Below, in pieces: positions 23,823 through 33,168 of a stretch of DNA of 64,000 bases. Below the pieces are notes generated by a model, which did not search any database, was not told the origin of the DNA, and was given only the letters and a program-made list of their open reading frames with translations. This stretch comes from Deltaproteobacteria bacterium. GTDB taxonomy: Bacteria > Myxococcota_A > UBA9160 > UBA4427. Location of the stretch: positions 1-64,000 of the forward strand of contig NZHD01000116.1 of NCBI GenBank assembly GCA_002691205.1. The letters are read 5' to 3'. The translations under genes and the position numbers were made by a program. Each line of letters starts with the position of its first letter. Within the stretch, counting starts at the first letter, position 1.

Positions 23823-25289
23823 CTATTTGAGCGCACCGACCCGTTGGGGGAAGTTCGGCATCACCACGCCCGCCAACTCTTCGAGACACCGAACAACTTG
23901 CCGACTGTATCCGAATTCATTGTCGTACCAGATATAAAGTACGCAATGCTCTCCGTTCACAATCGTGGCCTGAGCGTCAACAATTCCAGCAAAACGATTT
24001 CCAACAAAGTCACTGGAAACGACCTCACTCGAATTCACATACTCAATCTGGTTCTGCAAATCACCTTCCAGCGAAACCATTCTCAAGTAGCTGTTGACCT
24101 CTTCTATATGAGTCTCCCGACCGAGGTGAAGGTTTAAAATCGCTAACGAGACATTCGGCGTGGGAACACGAATCGCATTGCCGGTCAGTTTGCCGTCCAG
24201 TTCGGGCACGGCCTTAGACACCGCTTTCGCGGCACCCGTCTCCGTCAGAACCATATTTAAAGTCGCTGCACGTCCCCGACGATCCTTTTTATGATAGTTA
24301 TCAATGAGGTTCTGATCATTCGTAAAGGAGTGACAACTCTCCACGTGGCCCGCCTGAATTCCGAACTCGTCGTTCAGAGCCTTCAGTACCGGCACGATGG
24401 CATTCGTCGTGCAACTCGCGGCCGAAATGACCGCGCCCATCTCTCTAATCCCTTCGTGATTCACGCCATAGACCACGTTCGGAACATCGCCCTTGGCCGG
24501 AGCCGTCAAGATGACTTTCGATGCACCCGGGGCCTTCGTGTGAAGCGAAAGTTCTTCCCGTGTCCTCCATTTTCCCGTGTTGTCGACGATTAAGGCGTCG
24601 TGGATTCCATATTTTGTGTAGTCGATGGAATCAGGGCCATCTGAGTAGATCACACGAATCAAGTTCCCGTTCACAATGAGTGCGTTTTCTTCGTGATCCA
24701 CGTCGATGAGACCATCAAAGCGACCATGGACTGAGTCCCGTCGCAGAAGGCTGGCTCGTTTTTCAAGGTCGTCCGCACTTCCCCCTTTACGGACAACGAT
24801 TGCTCTCAAGCGAAGCGAATCGCCTCCCCCGGTTTTCCCCACCATGATTCGAGCGATCAAACGCCCTACTCGACCAAAGCCGTAAAGCACCACATCCTGC
24901 GGCGCAGGGCGTATGGATCCTCGACCCGTACAAATATCAGCCAGCTCTCGTGCCACAAAATCCTGAATCGAGATTTCTTCCTCTTCGGCCCGCAATCTTG
25001 TAAAAAGATTTCCGATGTCGATTCGAGCAGGGGCCAAGTCCAAACGCTGAGCCGCCTCAAGAATGTCGTAACAGCCTTCCAATGGGACTTCAAAATCAAC
25101 CACATGATCGGCTCTACGCTGAATCTGACTGATCGCGACCGGAGACATATTGACCAACGAATGCCCAAACACAGTGACAATCACACCTCGGTCTCGGTAA
25201 AGACGACCGACGAGGGGCACCATCTCTTCCGCCAATCGCGAACGATCTCTCCACGCCGTCAAATAGCGATCCGGTGTCGGGTTACTCAT
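23823..25289 (-). CDS. Glyceraldehyde-3-phosphate dehydrogenase-like enzyme with N-terminal extension
   Basis: This is a 488-residue protein. Residues 1-125 form an extra helical domain absent from standard GAPDH (about 335 residues). The Rossmann motif YGFGRVGR is at 136-143 and the active site SAASCTTNAI has Cys293. The C-terminal WYDNEFGYSRQVVRCL is conserved. Enzymes of this long type occur in some gamma- and deltaproteobacteria besides a normal GAPDH; their in vivo role (glycolysis, gluconeogenesis or moonlighting) is not fixed. It carries an intact catalytic Cys and should be NAD(P)-dependent and cytoplasmic. ATG 25289 is chosen because GAGGAG lies 7 bases upstream. Confidence 0.85.
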   Translation of the reverse strand: MSNPTPDRYLTAWRDRSRLAEEMVPLVGRLYRDRGVIVTVFGHSLVNMSPVAISQIQRRADHVVDFEVPLEGCYDILEAAQRLDLAPARIDIGNLFTRLRAEEEEISIQDFVARELADICTGRGSIRPAPQDVVLYGFGRVGRLIARIMVGKTGGGDSLRLRAIVVRKGGSADDLEKRASLLRRDSVHGRFDGLIDVDHEENALIVNGNLIRVIYSDGPDSIDYTKYGIHDALIVDNTGKWRTREELSLHTKAPGASKVILTAPAKGDVPNVVYGVNHEGIREMGAVISAASCTTNAIVPVLKALNDEFGIQAGHVESCHSFTNDQNLIDNYHKKDRRGRAATLNMVLTETGAAKAVSKAVPELDGKLTGNAIRVPTPNVSLAILNLHLGRETHIEEVNSYLRMVSLEGDLQNQIEYVNSSEVVSSDFVGNRFAGIVDAQATIVNGEHCVLYIWYDNEFGYSRQVVRCLEELAGVVMPNFPQRVGALK

Positions 25290-25660
25290 TCTTCGTCTCC
25301 TCGTGTCTGCAAACGGAATCCCCAGCGCATACGGGAATAACAAACTAACAAAAACAGGCACTTACGTCACCGCCCGCTTTATGCCCATCGTCGTTGCGCT
25401 TCTCGTCTCCGGCCTTCGCCTCGATCTTTTTTTTAACGATGGGCCTCGACATTCGAACTCCCGGCCCATTCTAACGGACACAACATCGGATTTCCTCAGC
25501 GACCCGAACATCTTGAACAGACGCAACAATCTGTGGCCCCACGTCGACGTGGAGCCCCCGACGCGGCACCATAACCCTTGGACAGCGCGTCGCGCGTTCC
25601 GTCCCACGGCTCGACACAATGACCGAACAAACCGAACCGCAAAGAGGACGGAGATAGGGC
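25290..25660. other. Intergenic region, divergent GAPDH/MFS promoters
   Basis: These 371 bases contain no reading frame I can support. An inverted repeat ATGGGCC (25439-25445) and GGCCCAT (25463-25469), next to an eight-base T run (25427-25434), lies in what would be the GAPDH 5' leader. It is not a terminator in the GAPDH direction because the T run reads as A. Both flanking genes must be transcribed from promoters here. Confidence 0.3.
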
Positions 25661-26869
25661 ATGACAGCCGACGGCCCGAAAAGTGAGACCCGAAATCGAT
25701 CCACCCTCCCGATCCTCTTTAGTGTCATCGTGGTCGACCTAGTCGCCTTCGGCATCATCATCCCGGTGCTCCCCGCCTACGCCAAAGACCTAGGCGAATC
25801 CGCGGTGGTCTTGGGCCTTCTGTTATCCACTCATGCGGCCCTTCAGTTTATATTCTCTCCCATCTGGGGGCGACTTTCAGACCGCATCGGACGGCGCCCG
25901 GTGATGCTCTTCAGCATGCTCGGCACCTCAGCCTCAATGGTTGTTCTCGGCCTAGCCGGTTCTCTTGAAGGCCTGCTCATCGCGCGAATCCTTTCAGGGA
26001 TTTTTAGTGCCAACATCAGCGTTGCCACGGCTTTCGTGGCCGATGTCACAAAAGAAGAAGAACGTACGCGCTACATGGGCATGGTGGGTGCTTCGTTCGG
26101 CGTCGGCTTCATTCTAGGCCCAGCCCTCGGTGGCGGCCTCGCCTGGATGGGACATGGTGTACCCATGTTCTTCGCAGCGGGCTTGGCCCTGGTCAACAGC
26201 ATTTGGGCAGCCTTCGCGCTCAAAGAACCCGCCCGAAGCGCCCCGAAAACGACCAACCGCAGAGGAGTCATCAGCTCAATTAGAGAAGCCTTGCGAGACC
26301 CCATCTCAGCGCGACTCTGCCTGACGAACCTCTTCTTCACCATCGGAGTCACCCAACTCGAATCTACGTTCTTTTACTTTATGAATGATCGATTTGGGTA
26401 TGACCTCAGCCAAGTCGCTTTCATCCTCGTGGTCATGGCGGTCCTTATGGCGGGCATTCAAGGGGGAGGCATCCGCGCCTTAGCTGCGCGGTTTGGAGAA
26501 CGAAACCTGCTCGTCACTGGCCTACTCATGCTGGCCCTCGCATTCCCTGTGATCCCCCTCCCGAGCAGTCTCGCTCTGCTTCTCTTGCCCCTGATCGTCT
26601 CGGCCGTGGGTCGCGCAATCAGCCAACCACCCATGACCAGCATCATTTCGATGAGAGCGGAGAGCAACGAACGGGGCACTCTCATGGGCGCTTTCCAGTC
26701 AAGCGCGGCCTTCGCGCGCATCTTAGGCCCCCTCGCCGCCGGCGGGCTCTATATCTACTCCGCCGCTGCCCCCTTCCTGCTCGCGGGCCTTCTCTTTTTC
26801 GCCGCCACGCTGATCTCCATGGGCCTTCGTGACGTCGATGCAGCGCCCAGGGTCAACTCGATCTCATGA
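25661..26869 (+). CDS. MFS transporter, DHA1-type drug/H+ exporter
   Basis: This 402-residue protein has 12 predicted hydrophobic segments. The loop 2-3 motif A reads GRLSDRIGRRPVML, and ARILSGIFSANISVATAFVAD and VGASFGVGFILGPALGGG match motifs B and C of the TetA/Bcr-like antiporters. The latter motif (GxxxGPxxGG) marks exporters. It would sit in the inner membrane and expel small organic compounds with proton antiport; the substrate is unknown. No regulator lies next to it. The gene appears monocistronic. Confidence 0.83.
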   Translation: MTADGPKSETRNRSTLPILFSVIVVDLVAFGIIIPVLPAYAKDLGESAVVLGLLLSTHAALQFIFSPIWGRLSDRIGRRPVMLFSMLGTSASMVVLGLAGSLEGLLIARILSGIFSANISVATAFVADVTKEEERTRYMGMVGASFGVGFILGPALGGGLAWMGHGVPMFFAAGLALVNSIWAAFALKEPARSAPKTTNRRGVISSIREALRDPISARLCLTNLFFTIGVTQLESTFFYFMNDRFGYDLSQVAFILVVMAVLMAGIQGGGIRALAARFGERNLLVTGLLMLALAFPVIPLPSSLALLLLPLIVSAVGRAISQPPMTSIISMRAESNERGTLMGAFQSSAAFARILGPLAAGGLYIYSAAAPFLLAGLLFFAATLISMGLRDVDAAPRVNSIS

Positions 26870-27025
26870 TCCCAAAGGCCCAAACTCAGCCTCTCGACGC
26901 TACATGCCCCGACGAAATACTCAATCCGAGCTAAGCTGCGGAGATCAAGGGGGAGCGGAGTTTTTCTCAAGCAGTGAACGCAGTGCGAGGACGATCAGCC
27001 TTGCCTCTTCCGTTTCAGGGGCCAC

Positions 27026-27643
27026 GTGACCGATCACAGACGACCCGAAATCCCATTCAGTGAGGCGCCTCGCGGAACATGCCGGTGGTGCGGAGAAGAC
27101 ATCTTCTATCTCCAAGGCCCCCACAAAGGCAAACTTGACCGCAGAAGACGCTGGCACCCTGACTGCGTAGCCACATACGAAGCCACGGATCCACGAGAAG
27201 CGCGACGACATATTCGAAAGCGGGACCGAGGCCGGTGCGCCGCATGTGAGCTCGACACCTATGCGCTCCGTCGTTCGCTCCGCGGGAAAGGAATGACCCG
27301 AGCCCTTCGTGAACGTGGATTCGTCCCTCGCCGCTCGCTCTGGGAACTCGATCATATTCTGCCTCTAGTCGACGGAGGGGGACATGAACTCGAAAACCTC
27401 CAAACTCTCTGCACCCCTTGCCATAAAAAAAAGACAGCCGAGGAGGCCCGCCGTCGAGCACAAAGACGTGCTGCAGAGCGCGCTCCCGCCACTGAAAGAA
27501 AAACCTCCCATTCAGAAGTCTCGGAGCCAGCCTCGGCTCCCAGTCTCGAAAAAAAGCTAGATGACGCTCTTGATCGCGCAGAGAGGGCTCAGCAGAGGGT
27601 CAAGCAACTTCTCTCGGAACTTGAAACCCCTAAAGGCCCCTAA
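27026..27643 (+). CDS. HNH endonuclease domain protein
   Basis: This 205-residue protein contains two Cys pairs (CRWC near residue 16 and CAAC near 73), then the HNH core LDHILPLVDGGGHELENLQTLCTPCH, where the leading His, the Asn and the final His form the beta-beta-alpha metal site. The tail is a Glu/Arg/Ala-rich coiled coil (EEARRRAQRRAAERAP and later EKKLDDALDRAERAQQRVKQL). HNH proteins of this type are nucleases of uncertain role; there is no methylase, phage or intron neighbour. The start is GTG 27026. It precedes pheS by 85 bases. Confidence 0.78.
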   Translation: MTDHRRPEIPFSEAPRGTCRWCGEDIFYLQGPHKGKLDRRRRWHPDCVATYEATDPREARRHIRKRDRGRCAACELDTYALRRSLRGKGMTRALRERGFVPRRSLWELDHILPLVDGGGHELENLQTLCTPCHKKKTAEEARRRAQRRAAERAPATERKTSHSEVSEPASAPSLEKKLDDALDRAERAQQRVKQLLSELETPKGP

Positions 27644-27728
27644 AAGACCTCTCCTTCCATCAGACCGGGCCCATAGCCCGTCGATTCGTTAAGCTCCGGC
27701 CGCGAAGCCGACTCTCTGGGAGAAGAAT

Positions 27729-28748
27729 GTGTCCGACCATACTGCCCTGCTTGCGCAAGCGCAGGAACAAGTCCAAGCCAGCGACAGCCTAGATGCCCTC
27801 AAAGGCATCGAGCGCGAATATTTGGGAAAGGAAGGTCGACTGGCCGAACTTCTGGCTCAGATTCCGACCCTGCCTCAGGATGAAAGGCCCACCGCCGGTC
27901 GTGAAGCCAACCGGCTCAAGCAGGCCATCGTTGAAGCGGTGGAAGTAAAGCGGGCAGAACTCGCCGAAGCTGGAATCGCAGCGGAGCGAAGTGGAGATGG
28001 ATTCGACCCCACCCTCCCCCCTCCTCGGACGGAAAGGGGCTCCCTGCATCCCATCACTCAAGTGACACGAGAGCTTGAAGACCTTTTTCAATCCATGGGC
28101 TACAGCGTCCTGGACGGCCCCGAAGTTGAACTCGACTACTACAATTTTGAAGCGCTCAACGTACCGGCCGACCATCCAGCTCGTGACAGTCACGATACTT
28201 TTTTTTGTGAAGGGGACGGGCATTTACTCATGCGAACCCATACGTCGCCCTCACAGATTCGAGCTATGGAATCCTTTGAGCCGCCGTTTCGAGTGATCGC
28301 GCCTGGAAAATGCTTCCGACATGAAACCACCGACGCCAGCCACGACCACACCTTTCACCAAATGGAGGGCCTGGTGGTTGATCGTGAGATCTCGGTCGCG
28401 CACCTCATCGGAGCCATGAAGACGCTCTTGCGGGGTATCTTTCATCGCGACCTCGAGATTCGACTTCGCCCTGGCTTTTTTCCGTTCGTCGAACCCGGCT
28501 TTGAACTCGATGCACGATGCCCTTTTTGTGAAAACGGCTGCAGCGTCTGTAAGAAAACGACATGGATCGAACTCCTTCCCTGTGGACTCGTCCATCCGAA
28601 TGTCCTGCGTGCCGGCGGCCTCGACCCCGAAGAGTGGGGAGGTTTCGCTTTCGGCTTAGGTCTTTCGCGGCTGGTCATGCTGCGTCATGACATCGATGAC
28701 GTGCGTCACCTTTTGGCCAATGATGTCCGCTTTTTGGAGCAGTTCTAA
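27729..28748 (+). CDS. pheS: Phenylalanine-tRNA ligase alpha subunit
   Basis: This 339-residue protein charges tRNA-Phe as part of the alpha2-beta2 enzyme. An N-terminal coiled coil (residues 1-90) binds tRNA. The catalytic domain has motif 2 (CFRHETTDASHDHTFHQMEG) and motif 3 (GFAFGLGLSRLVML). The four Cys around residues 261-268 (CPFCENGCSVCKK) form a knuckle-like insertion that is common but not universal. The start is GTG 27729, preceded by GGGAGAAG. Its stop overlaps the pheT start (TAATG). No Phe-rich attenuator leader is evident upstream. Confidence 0.97.
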   Translation: MSDHTALLAQAQEQVQASDSLDALKGIEREYLGKEGRLAELLAQIPTLPQDERPTAGREANRLKQAIVEAVEVKRAELAEAGIAAERSGDGFDPTLPPPRTERGSLHPITQVTRELEDLFQSMGYSVLDGPEVELDYYNFEALNVPADHPARDSHDTFFCEGDGHLLMRTHTSPSQIRAMESFEPPFRVIAPGKCFRHETTDASHDHTFHQMEGLVVDREISVAHLIGAMKTLLRGIFHRDLEIRLRPGFFPFVEPGFELDARCPFCENGCSVCKKTTWIELLPCGLVHPNVLRAGGLDPEEWGGFAFGLGLSRLVMLRHDIDDVRHLLANDVRFLEQF

Positions 28749-31189
28749 TGTTGATCTCTTACCGATGGCTCCAGCGCCATGTGGATCTCTCCGGCATTTC
28801 ACCCGAACAGCTATGTAACGATCTCACCCTCTCAACCGCCGAAGTCGAAGGGCTTGAGCCCTTCGCCCCTCAACTCACGGATGTTGTGGTGGGTCACGTG
28901 GTGACCCGTGAAAAGCACCCCGACGCCGACTCCCTCAGTGTTTGTCGTGTGGACGTCCAGGGCGAACAAACCACCGAGAGCGACCTATTGACCATTGTCT
29001 GCGGTGCCCCCAATGTGGAGGCTGGACAAAAAGTGGCCGTCGCCACCGTCGGCACCGTCCTCCCGGGCGACTTCAAGATCAAAAAGTCTAAGATTCGAGG
29101 CGTGGCCAGCTTCGGGATGATCTGTTCCGCCCGCGAGCTTGGAATCGGAGAAGACCACGACGGGATCTGGGTCCTGCCAGACTCTGCTCCCGTAGGCCAA
29201 ACCGTGGCAAAAGCACTTGAAATCGACGATTCAGTCATCGAGATCGATAATAAATCTCTCACCCATAGACCTGACCTATGGGGGCATCGCGGGATCGCCG
29301 GCGAAGTCGCCGCGATCTACGGACGTCCCCTCAAGCCTTTGTCGCTGGACTGGCCTGAACTCGGCCAAGAGGCCCCTTTCCCCGTTCACATCGACTCGAC
29401 GGCCTGCTCTCGCTATCTCGCCCTCCCCATTGACGGCGCCGTGGCCGAACCCTCTCCCGCGTGGCTGCAATGGCTCCTTTTAGCTGTTGATCAAAGGCCC
29501 ATCGACTGCATTGTCGATCTTTCTAATTTTGTCATGCTTGACCTCGGTCAACCCAACCATACGTTTGACCGCAATGTACTTGCCCCTGAAGGCATCCACG
29601 TCCGGATGGCGCGATCAGAAGAAACACTCCAGACCCTCGACGGTGAAGAGCGAACCCTCACCGAAAATGATCTGTTGATCTGCACCGGTGAAAAGCCGGT
29701 CGCCCTCGCCGGTATTATGGGAGGCGAGTCTTCCAAAGTCGGCGACGACACGAGATCCTTATTGCTTGAAGTCGCATCGTTTGATGCCGTCACTGTCCGA
29801 CGAACCTCGGCCCACCTGAGCTTGCGGACCGATTCCTCCACGCGATTTGAAAAAAGTCTCAGCCCTACTCTTCCCGATCAGGCGGCGGCCTACTTTGCTC
29901 GCCTATTGTCCGAACTCCAGCCCAATGTGCGATTCCCATCGCCCACGACAGACCTAGGCGACTGGCAAGACCCCGCCTTCACCCTGGCTCTGCGACCCGA
30001 GCGCGTTCGAGCCGACTTAGGCGCGAAAATTCCCGACTCTGAAATTATCTCAATTCTAGAGCGACTGGGATTCGAGATTTCGCACGAAGGGGATTCACTG
30101 AAAGTTTCAGTCCCCTCTGCGCGGGCCACCAAGGATATCAGGATCGAGAGAGATCTGATCGAAGAAGTCGGGCGAATACATCGATACGATTCGATTGCCG
30201 AAGAGAACATGCTGGCTTCAGTCAAACCTCCGCCCCACGATGAGAGGCGCCTCCTCGTACGAGCCATTCAAGATGCGTTGGCGGGAGGCGCGCGCTTCAA
30301 CGAAACCGTAGGCTACACATTCATCGATGATGCTTTGCTCGAGAAACTCGCCATGCAGGATTTGCCTCATGTGCAGATCCAAAACCCTGTCATCCAAGCA
30401 GAGACCCACGTCCGACGTACCGTCATTCCCAATTTACTCGGCGCCCTTGAAACCAACCGGCGTCTCCATGAAGAGATTCGACTCTTTGAAGTAGGCAAGG
30501 GATACCTCCCCGAAAAAACCAATGAGCGAGGCGAGCCCACTGAATTACATCTCGCCGGTCTTGTTTGGGCGAGCCCGCCCCCCCTTGCGAAAGCATCCTT
30601 CAACGAAAATCGGTTCAGCCAACTTCACGGTGTCGTGCACACACTTTTAAACCAACTCAAAGTGAAAGACTTCGTCTGGAGATCTGCCGCTTCGGTTCCC
30701 AGTTGGGCTCACCCCGCTAAAGCACTTGAAGCGGTGTGCGACCCCGAAGGAGAAGTCTTAGCTGTGGTCGCCCCCCTGGATCCCGGTTTGAATGCAGGCC
30801 TCGGCTTAGATGGAGATCTATCAAGCGATGTGGCCATCGCCGAAATCTCTCTTGATGCACTTCTGGCGGCGCCCCATCGAGCCAGTCACTACCAAGCCGT
30901 ACCGAAGTATCCGGGCATCAAAGTCGATGTCGCGATTTCACTCGCAGAAGACACTTCGGCCCAATCCGTCGAAGAGGTCATTCAGCAAGCGGCAAAAGCT
31001 CAACTCGCCGGCGTCGAACTCTTTGATGTATACCGTGGGGAGAACCTAGGCGAAGGACGCAAATCACTGGCCTACCACGTTCTCCTTCAGTCGGAAAACA
31101 AAACGCTCAGCGACAAGGACGAACAGAAATTTCTACGTCGTTTTGAGAAAATGATCGAGGGCATCGGCGGAGAACTGCGTAAGGGATAA
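28748..31189 (+). CDS. pheT: Phenylalanine-tRNA ligase beta subunit
   Basis: This 813-residue subunit starts at ATG 28748, overlapping the pheS stop by one base, so translation is coupled. It has the EMAP-type tRNA-binding domain (residues 40-150, VVGHVVTREKHPDADSLSVC), B3/B4 editing region with the HRPDLWGHRGIAGEVAA segment, B5 domain, a core catalytic-like domain (ETHVRRTVIPNLLGALETN) and a C-terminal FDX-ACB anticodon-binding domain (VPKYPGIKVDVAISL onward). Full length compared with bacterial PheT (about 795). Edits mischarged Tyr-tRNA-Phe and recognises tRNA. Confidence 0.97.
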   Translation: MLISYRWLQRHVDLSGISPEQLCNDLTLSTAEVEGLEPFAPQLTDVVVGHVVTREKHPDADSLSVCRVDVQGEQTTESDLLTIVCGAPNVEAGQKVAVATVGTVLPGDFKIKKSKIRGVASFGMICSARELGIGEDHDGIWVLPDSAPVGQTVAKALEIDDSVIEIDNKSLTHRPDLWGHRGIAGEVAAIYGRPLKPLSLDWPELGQEAPFPVHIDSTACSRYLALPIDGAVAEPSPAWLQWLLLAVDQRPIDCIVDLSNFVMLDLGQPNHTFDRNVLAPEGIHVRMARSEETLQTLDGEERTLTENDLLICTGEKPVALAGIMGGESSKVGDDTRSLLLEVASFDAVTVRRTSAHLSLRTDSSTRFEKSLSPTLPDQAAAYFARLLSELQPNVRFPSPTTDLGDWQDPAFTLALRPERVRADLGAKIPDSEIISILERLGFEISHEGDSLKVSVPSARATKDIRIERDLIEEVGRIHRYDSIAEENMLASVKPPPHDERRLLVRAIQDALAGGARFNETVGYTFIDDALLEKLAMQDLPHVQIQNPVIQAETHVRRTVIPNLLGALETNRRLHEEIRLFEVGKGYLPEKTNERGEPTELHLAGLVWASPPPLAKASFNENRFSQLHGVVHTLLNQLKVKDFVWRSAASVPSWAHPAKALEAVCDPEGEVLAVVAPLDPGLNAGLGLDGDLSSDVAIAEISLDALLAAPHRASHYQAVPKYPGIKVDVAISLAEDTSAQSVEEVIQQAAKAQLAGVELFDVYRGENLGEGRKSLAYHVLLQSENKTLSDKDEQKFLRRFEKMIEGIGGELRKG

Positions 31190-31230
31190 GAGGTCAGAAT
31201 ACTCCTCTTAGCGCGCTTCATTAACTTTCC

Positions 31231-31752
31231 CTAAACCTGCGATCGGTTGTGCTTGTTTTTCACCGCAAAGTCGGCCACGTGTGACGCACACCATGCATGC
31301 GGCTTCACAAGAACCGGGAAGCCGCTCCCTGCGACCATTCCAGCAAGTTGCTGGACGTAATTGCTAGAGTCGTATCGCGTGTCTGGATTCGCATCCACGT
31401 GCACGCAGATTTTCTTCTGATCCAACGCCAAATCAAACTCAACGTTCATACGCAGCGCCAATTCTAAGGAAAGCCAAGTCTCGGTGGACAATTTGTCATA
31501 GAGCGTCATCCCTTTCCTCTCAAAACGACGAGTATAAAAAACACGTCCCCCCCGACCTGGATTCAAGACACAAACGACCGTGACGAACTCCATCCGACGA
31601 GATGTTTCCTGAGCATCCGTTCCAATATGGACAATCCGTCCCTCTTTCAAAAATTGCTCAACCACGGACATCAAGTCAAAAACTTGAACCCCTGAAAGCG
31701 TCCACCAACTCTCTTGAACCGCCTCGGGCGGGTCTCCCTTGAGCCCGCTCAT
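31231..31752 (-). CDS. YkuK-like RNase H-fold protein
   Basis: This 173-residue protein resembles the YkuK (DUF458) family, an RNase H-like superfamily branch. The first strand and its acidic residue are in VHIGTDAQ, and FVTVVCVLNPGRGGRVFYTRRFE is the following beta hairpin. The middle helix has the LSLELALRM Glu, and ICVHVDANPDTRYDSSNYV carries the third acidic pair. The acidic residues needed for metal binding seem present, but nuclease activity has not been shown for this family to my knowledge. It converges with pheT (41 bases between stops). Confidence 0.74.
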   Translation of the reverse strand: MSGLKGDPPEAVQESWWTLSGVQVFDLMSVVEQFLKEGRIVHIGTDAQETSRRMEFVTVVCVLNPGRGGRVFYTRRFERKGMTLYDKLSTETWLSLELALRMNVEFDLALDQKKICVHVDANPDTRYDSSNYVQQLAGMVAGSGFPVLVKPHAWCASHVADFAVKNKHNRSQV

Positions 31753-32167
31753 GACCCTTCCTCAATCCTGACCGCACGATCCCATTGGCCACCGAGCCCA
31801 GTAGAAGCCCCCACCGCTTCGATATAAACCCAAGTCCACAAAAAAACCCGAAAGCCCAGTCGGACGTTCGGGTTTTTAAAAATCTGTTTCAGGGGCCCTG
31901 CCCCGGGCGACCTAGCACTCATGGGCGGAGGCAAGAGTGAACCTCGTCTTCCTATCCTTACAACTCGACGCCGACTCATCTCCCTCCCCTCACCAACACG
32001 ACTCAAACGGACTTAGTTGGCCTCCCTATGATCTTGATGGTTCACCCGGTTTGAGTCAAGAAGATTCTGAACCAAAGAGGAAATCGCCCGTTTCTTGCGC
32101 CCTGCAGCCCTATCTGTATTCATCCCAAGAAAAGCTCAAGCGCCTTCCTTCACTCTAGACGAACCCA
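31753..32167. other. Intergenic region downstream of the flavoprotein gene
   Basis: This 415-base region between two minus-strand genes contains the strong hairpin at 31842-31877 and no convincing protein. On the minus strand, a TTGACT box with a 17-base spacer to CAAGAT (near 32060-32030) is a weak promoter-like pair. It would give a roughly 190-base transcript ending at the terminator. A small RNA is possible but unproven. Confidence 0.3.
31842..31877 (-). terminator. Rho-independent terminator
   Basis: AAAAACCCGAA (31842-31852) and TTCGGGTTTTT (31867-31877) form a perfect 11-bp inverted repeat with a 14-base spacer. On the minus strand the stem is followed by seven T. This is the clearest intrinsic terminator in the window; it should end transcripts from the LLM-family gene or from a small RNA promoter upstream. 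Confidence 0.85.
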
Positions 32168-32944
32168 TTATCTCAGTACGCCCAAACAGACCTCCGCGAA
32201 CTTATCTTGGAGCCGCCCTGCCACCGACTCCGAATCATTCTCAGCACCCGGCCAAGCCAATACGAGATCAGGTGCATACCGTTCCTTAAGACGACTCACA
32301 TCATCCGACCAACGGCCCTGATCATCACTCGCTTGAATTCTGTAAATAAGAACCCTCCGAAACAAATCGGCTTGAAAGGCTTCGCTCAGCAAGGGGTCGA
32401 TCACCCATCCCCACGATCTAGGGTCAACATCGATGGGAGCCTGGGCCGAACCCCAATCCAGCCAAATAGGCGGATGGGGTCGCTGTTCAGGTACGGGCAG
32501 ACAAACCAGCTCTGGAAACTCAAAGTGAGGTCCCGAATGGGAAAAACGTTTCCCCTTCCAAGCCGTGGTCACAATCTCAAGCGTCTCCGAAAGATCGGGG
32601 CCCGTCGGGGCCCAGTCGAGGCGACCGTTGGAAACGATGTCTAAAACGGCGAGATCTTCGGCCAGGCGCAATGGGTGAAGACCAGAATCGAGGGGCGCAC
32701 TCAGCCCGATCCGCACCTGTTGGGTTTGCTCGGCCAGATGCGCCGCCGCAAATAAACTGCGGCCTGCCGCCCCTCCATTCGGAGCCGTCCCTGAGACCCA
32801 AACAGCTTCATAGCCTTGAGCCTCCGCACGGGTGAGACGCGAGAGTGTTTCTCGTCGATCCTCCTCGACCCCGACACTACCTATCACACCCAACTTCAAA
32901 ATCGCCCCCCTGCCCTTCAACGGGTGCACGAGCCCGTCGCACAA
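32168..32944 (-). CDS. LLM-class flavin-dependent oxidoreductase
   Basis: This 258-residue protein has the luciferase-like monooxygenase layout. It has an early beta strand and helix (LKLGVIGSVGVEED), the AEAQGYEAVWVSGTAP segment, and RIGLSAPLDSGLHPLRLAEDLAVLDIVSNGRLDW, which is diagnostic for the family (usually HPxxxAEExAxLDxLSxGRxxxG). It is short for the family (300-360), lacking part of the C-terminal barrel. Flavin FMN or F420 is possible. The true start may be near residue 15. The strong terminator 290 bases downstream is oriented to end its transcript. Confidence 0.72.
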   Translation of the reverse strand: MCDGLVHPLKGRGAILKLGVIGSVGVEEDRRETLSRLTRAEAQGYEAVWVSGTAPNGGAAGRSLFAAAHLAEQTQQVRIGLSAPLDSGLHPLRLAEDLAVLDIVSNGRLDWAPTGPDLSETLEIVTTAWKGKRFSHSGPHFEFPELVCLPVPEQRPHPPIWLDWGSAQAPIDVDPRSWGWVIDPLLSEAFQADLFRRVLIYRIQASDDQGRWSDDVSRLKERYAPDLVLAWPGAENDSESVAGRLQDKFAEVCLGVLR

Positions 32945-33168
32945 GATGTCCGCCTCCGAACACTACAACGCCTCTTTGTTCGAGCAACAACGAAAACTGT
33001 TTCTCTATAGACACTTTCGGCAAGACGGAATCCAAGGGCACCTTTATGACCTTAAGATGTTTCCCTCAAAGACCATGATGTTTTAGCCCCAAGGACTCCC
33101 CGAGAGAACGGGACTGGCCTACCTTTTGACAGGTTCACAAATCGAGACCTGGAGGAAGAGATTCAGAA

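Noticed and set aside
25439-25469. tRNA or terminator upstream of the GAPDH-like gene
   Set aside because: The TTCGAAT lies inside an inverted repeat, but the flanking arms do not pair as a T-arm and no acceptor stem is present; the adjacent run reads as A in the relevant direction.
25362-25619. Minus-strand frame of 85 codons in the GAPDH leader
   Set aside because: Arg/Ser-rich, no signal, no conserved pattern, and no ribosome site; composition follows the GC-rich frame.
26945-27355. Minus-strand frame of 136 codons opposite the HNH gene
   Set aside because: The HNH protein has clear zinc and HNH motifs; the opposite frame has none.
27026-27643. HNH gene as part of a phage, intron or restriction system
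   Set aside because: No phage genes, methylase or intron structure is nearby, and it precedes pheST in a normal setting.
31749-32006. Minus-strand frame of 85 codons over the terminator
   Set aside because: It crosses the intrinsic terminator and shows no family pattern.
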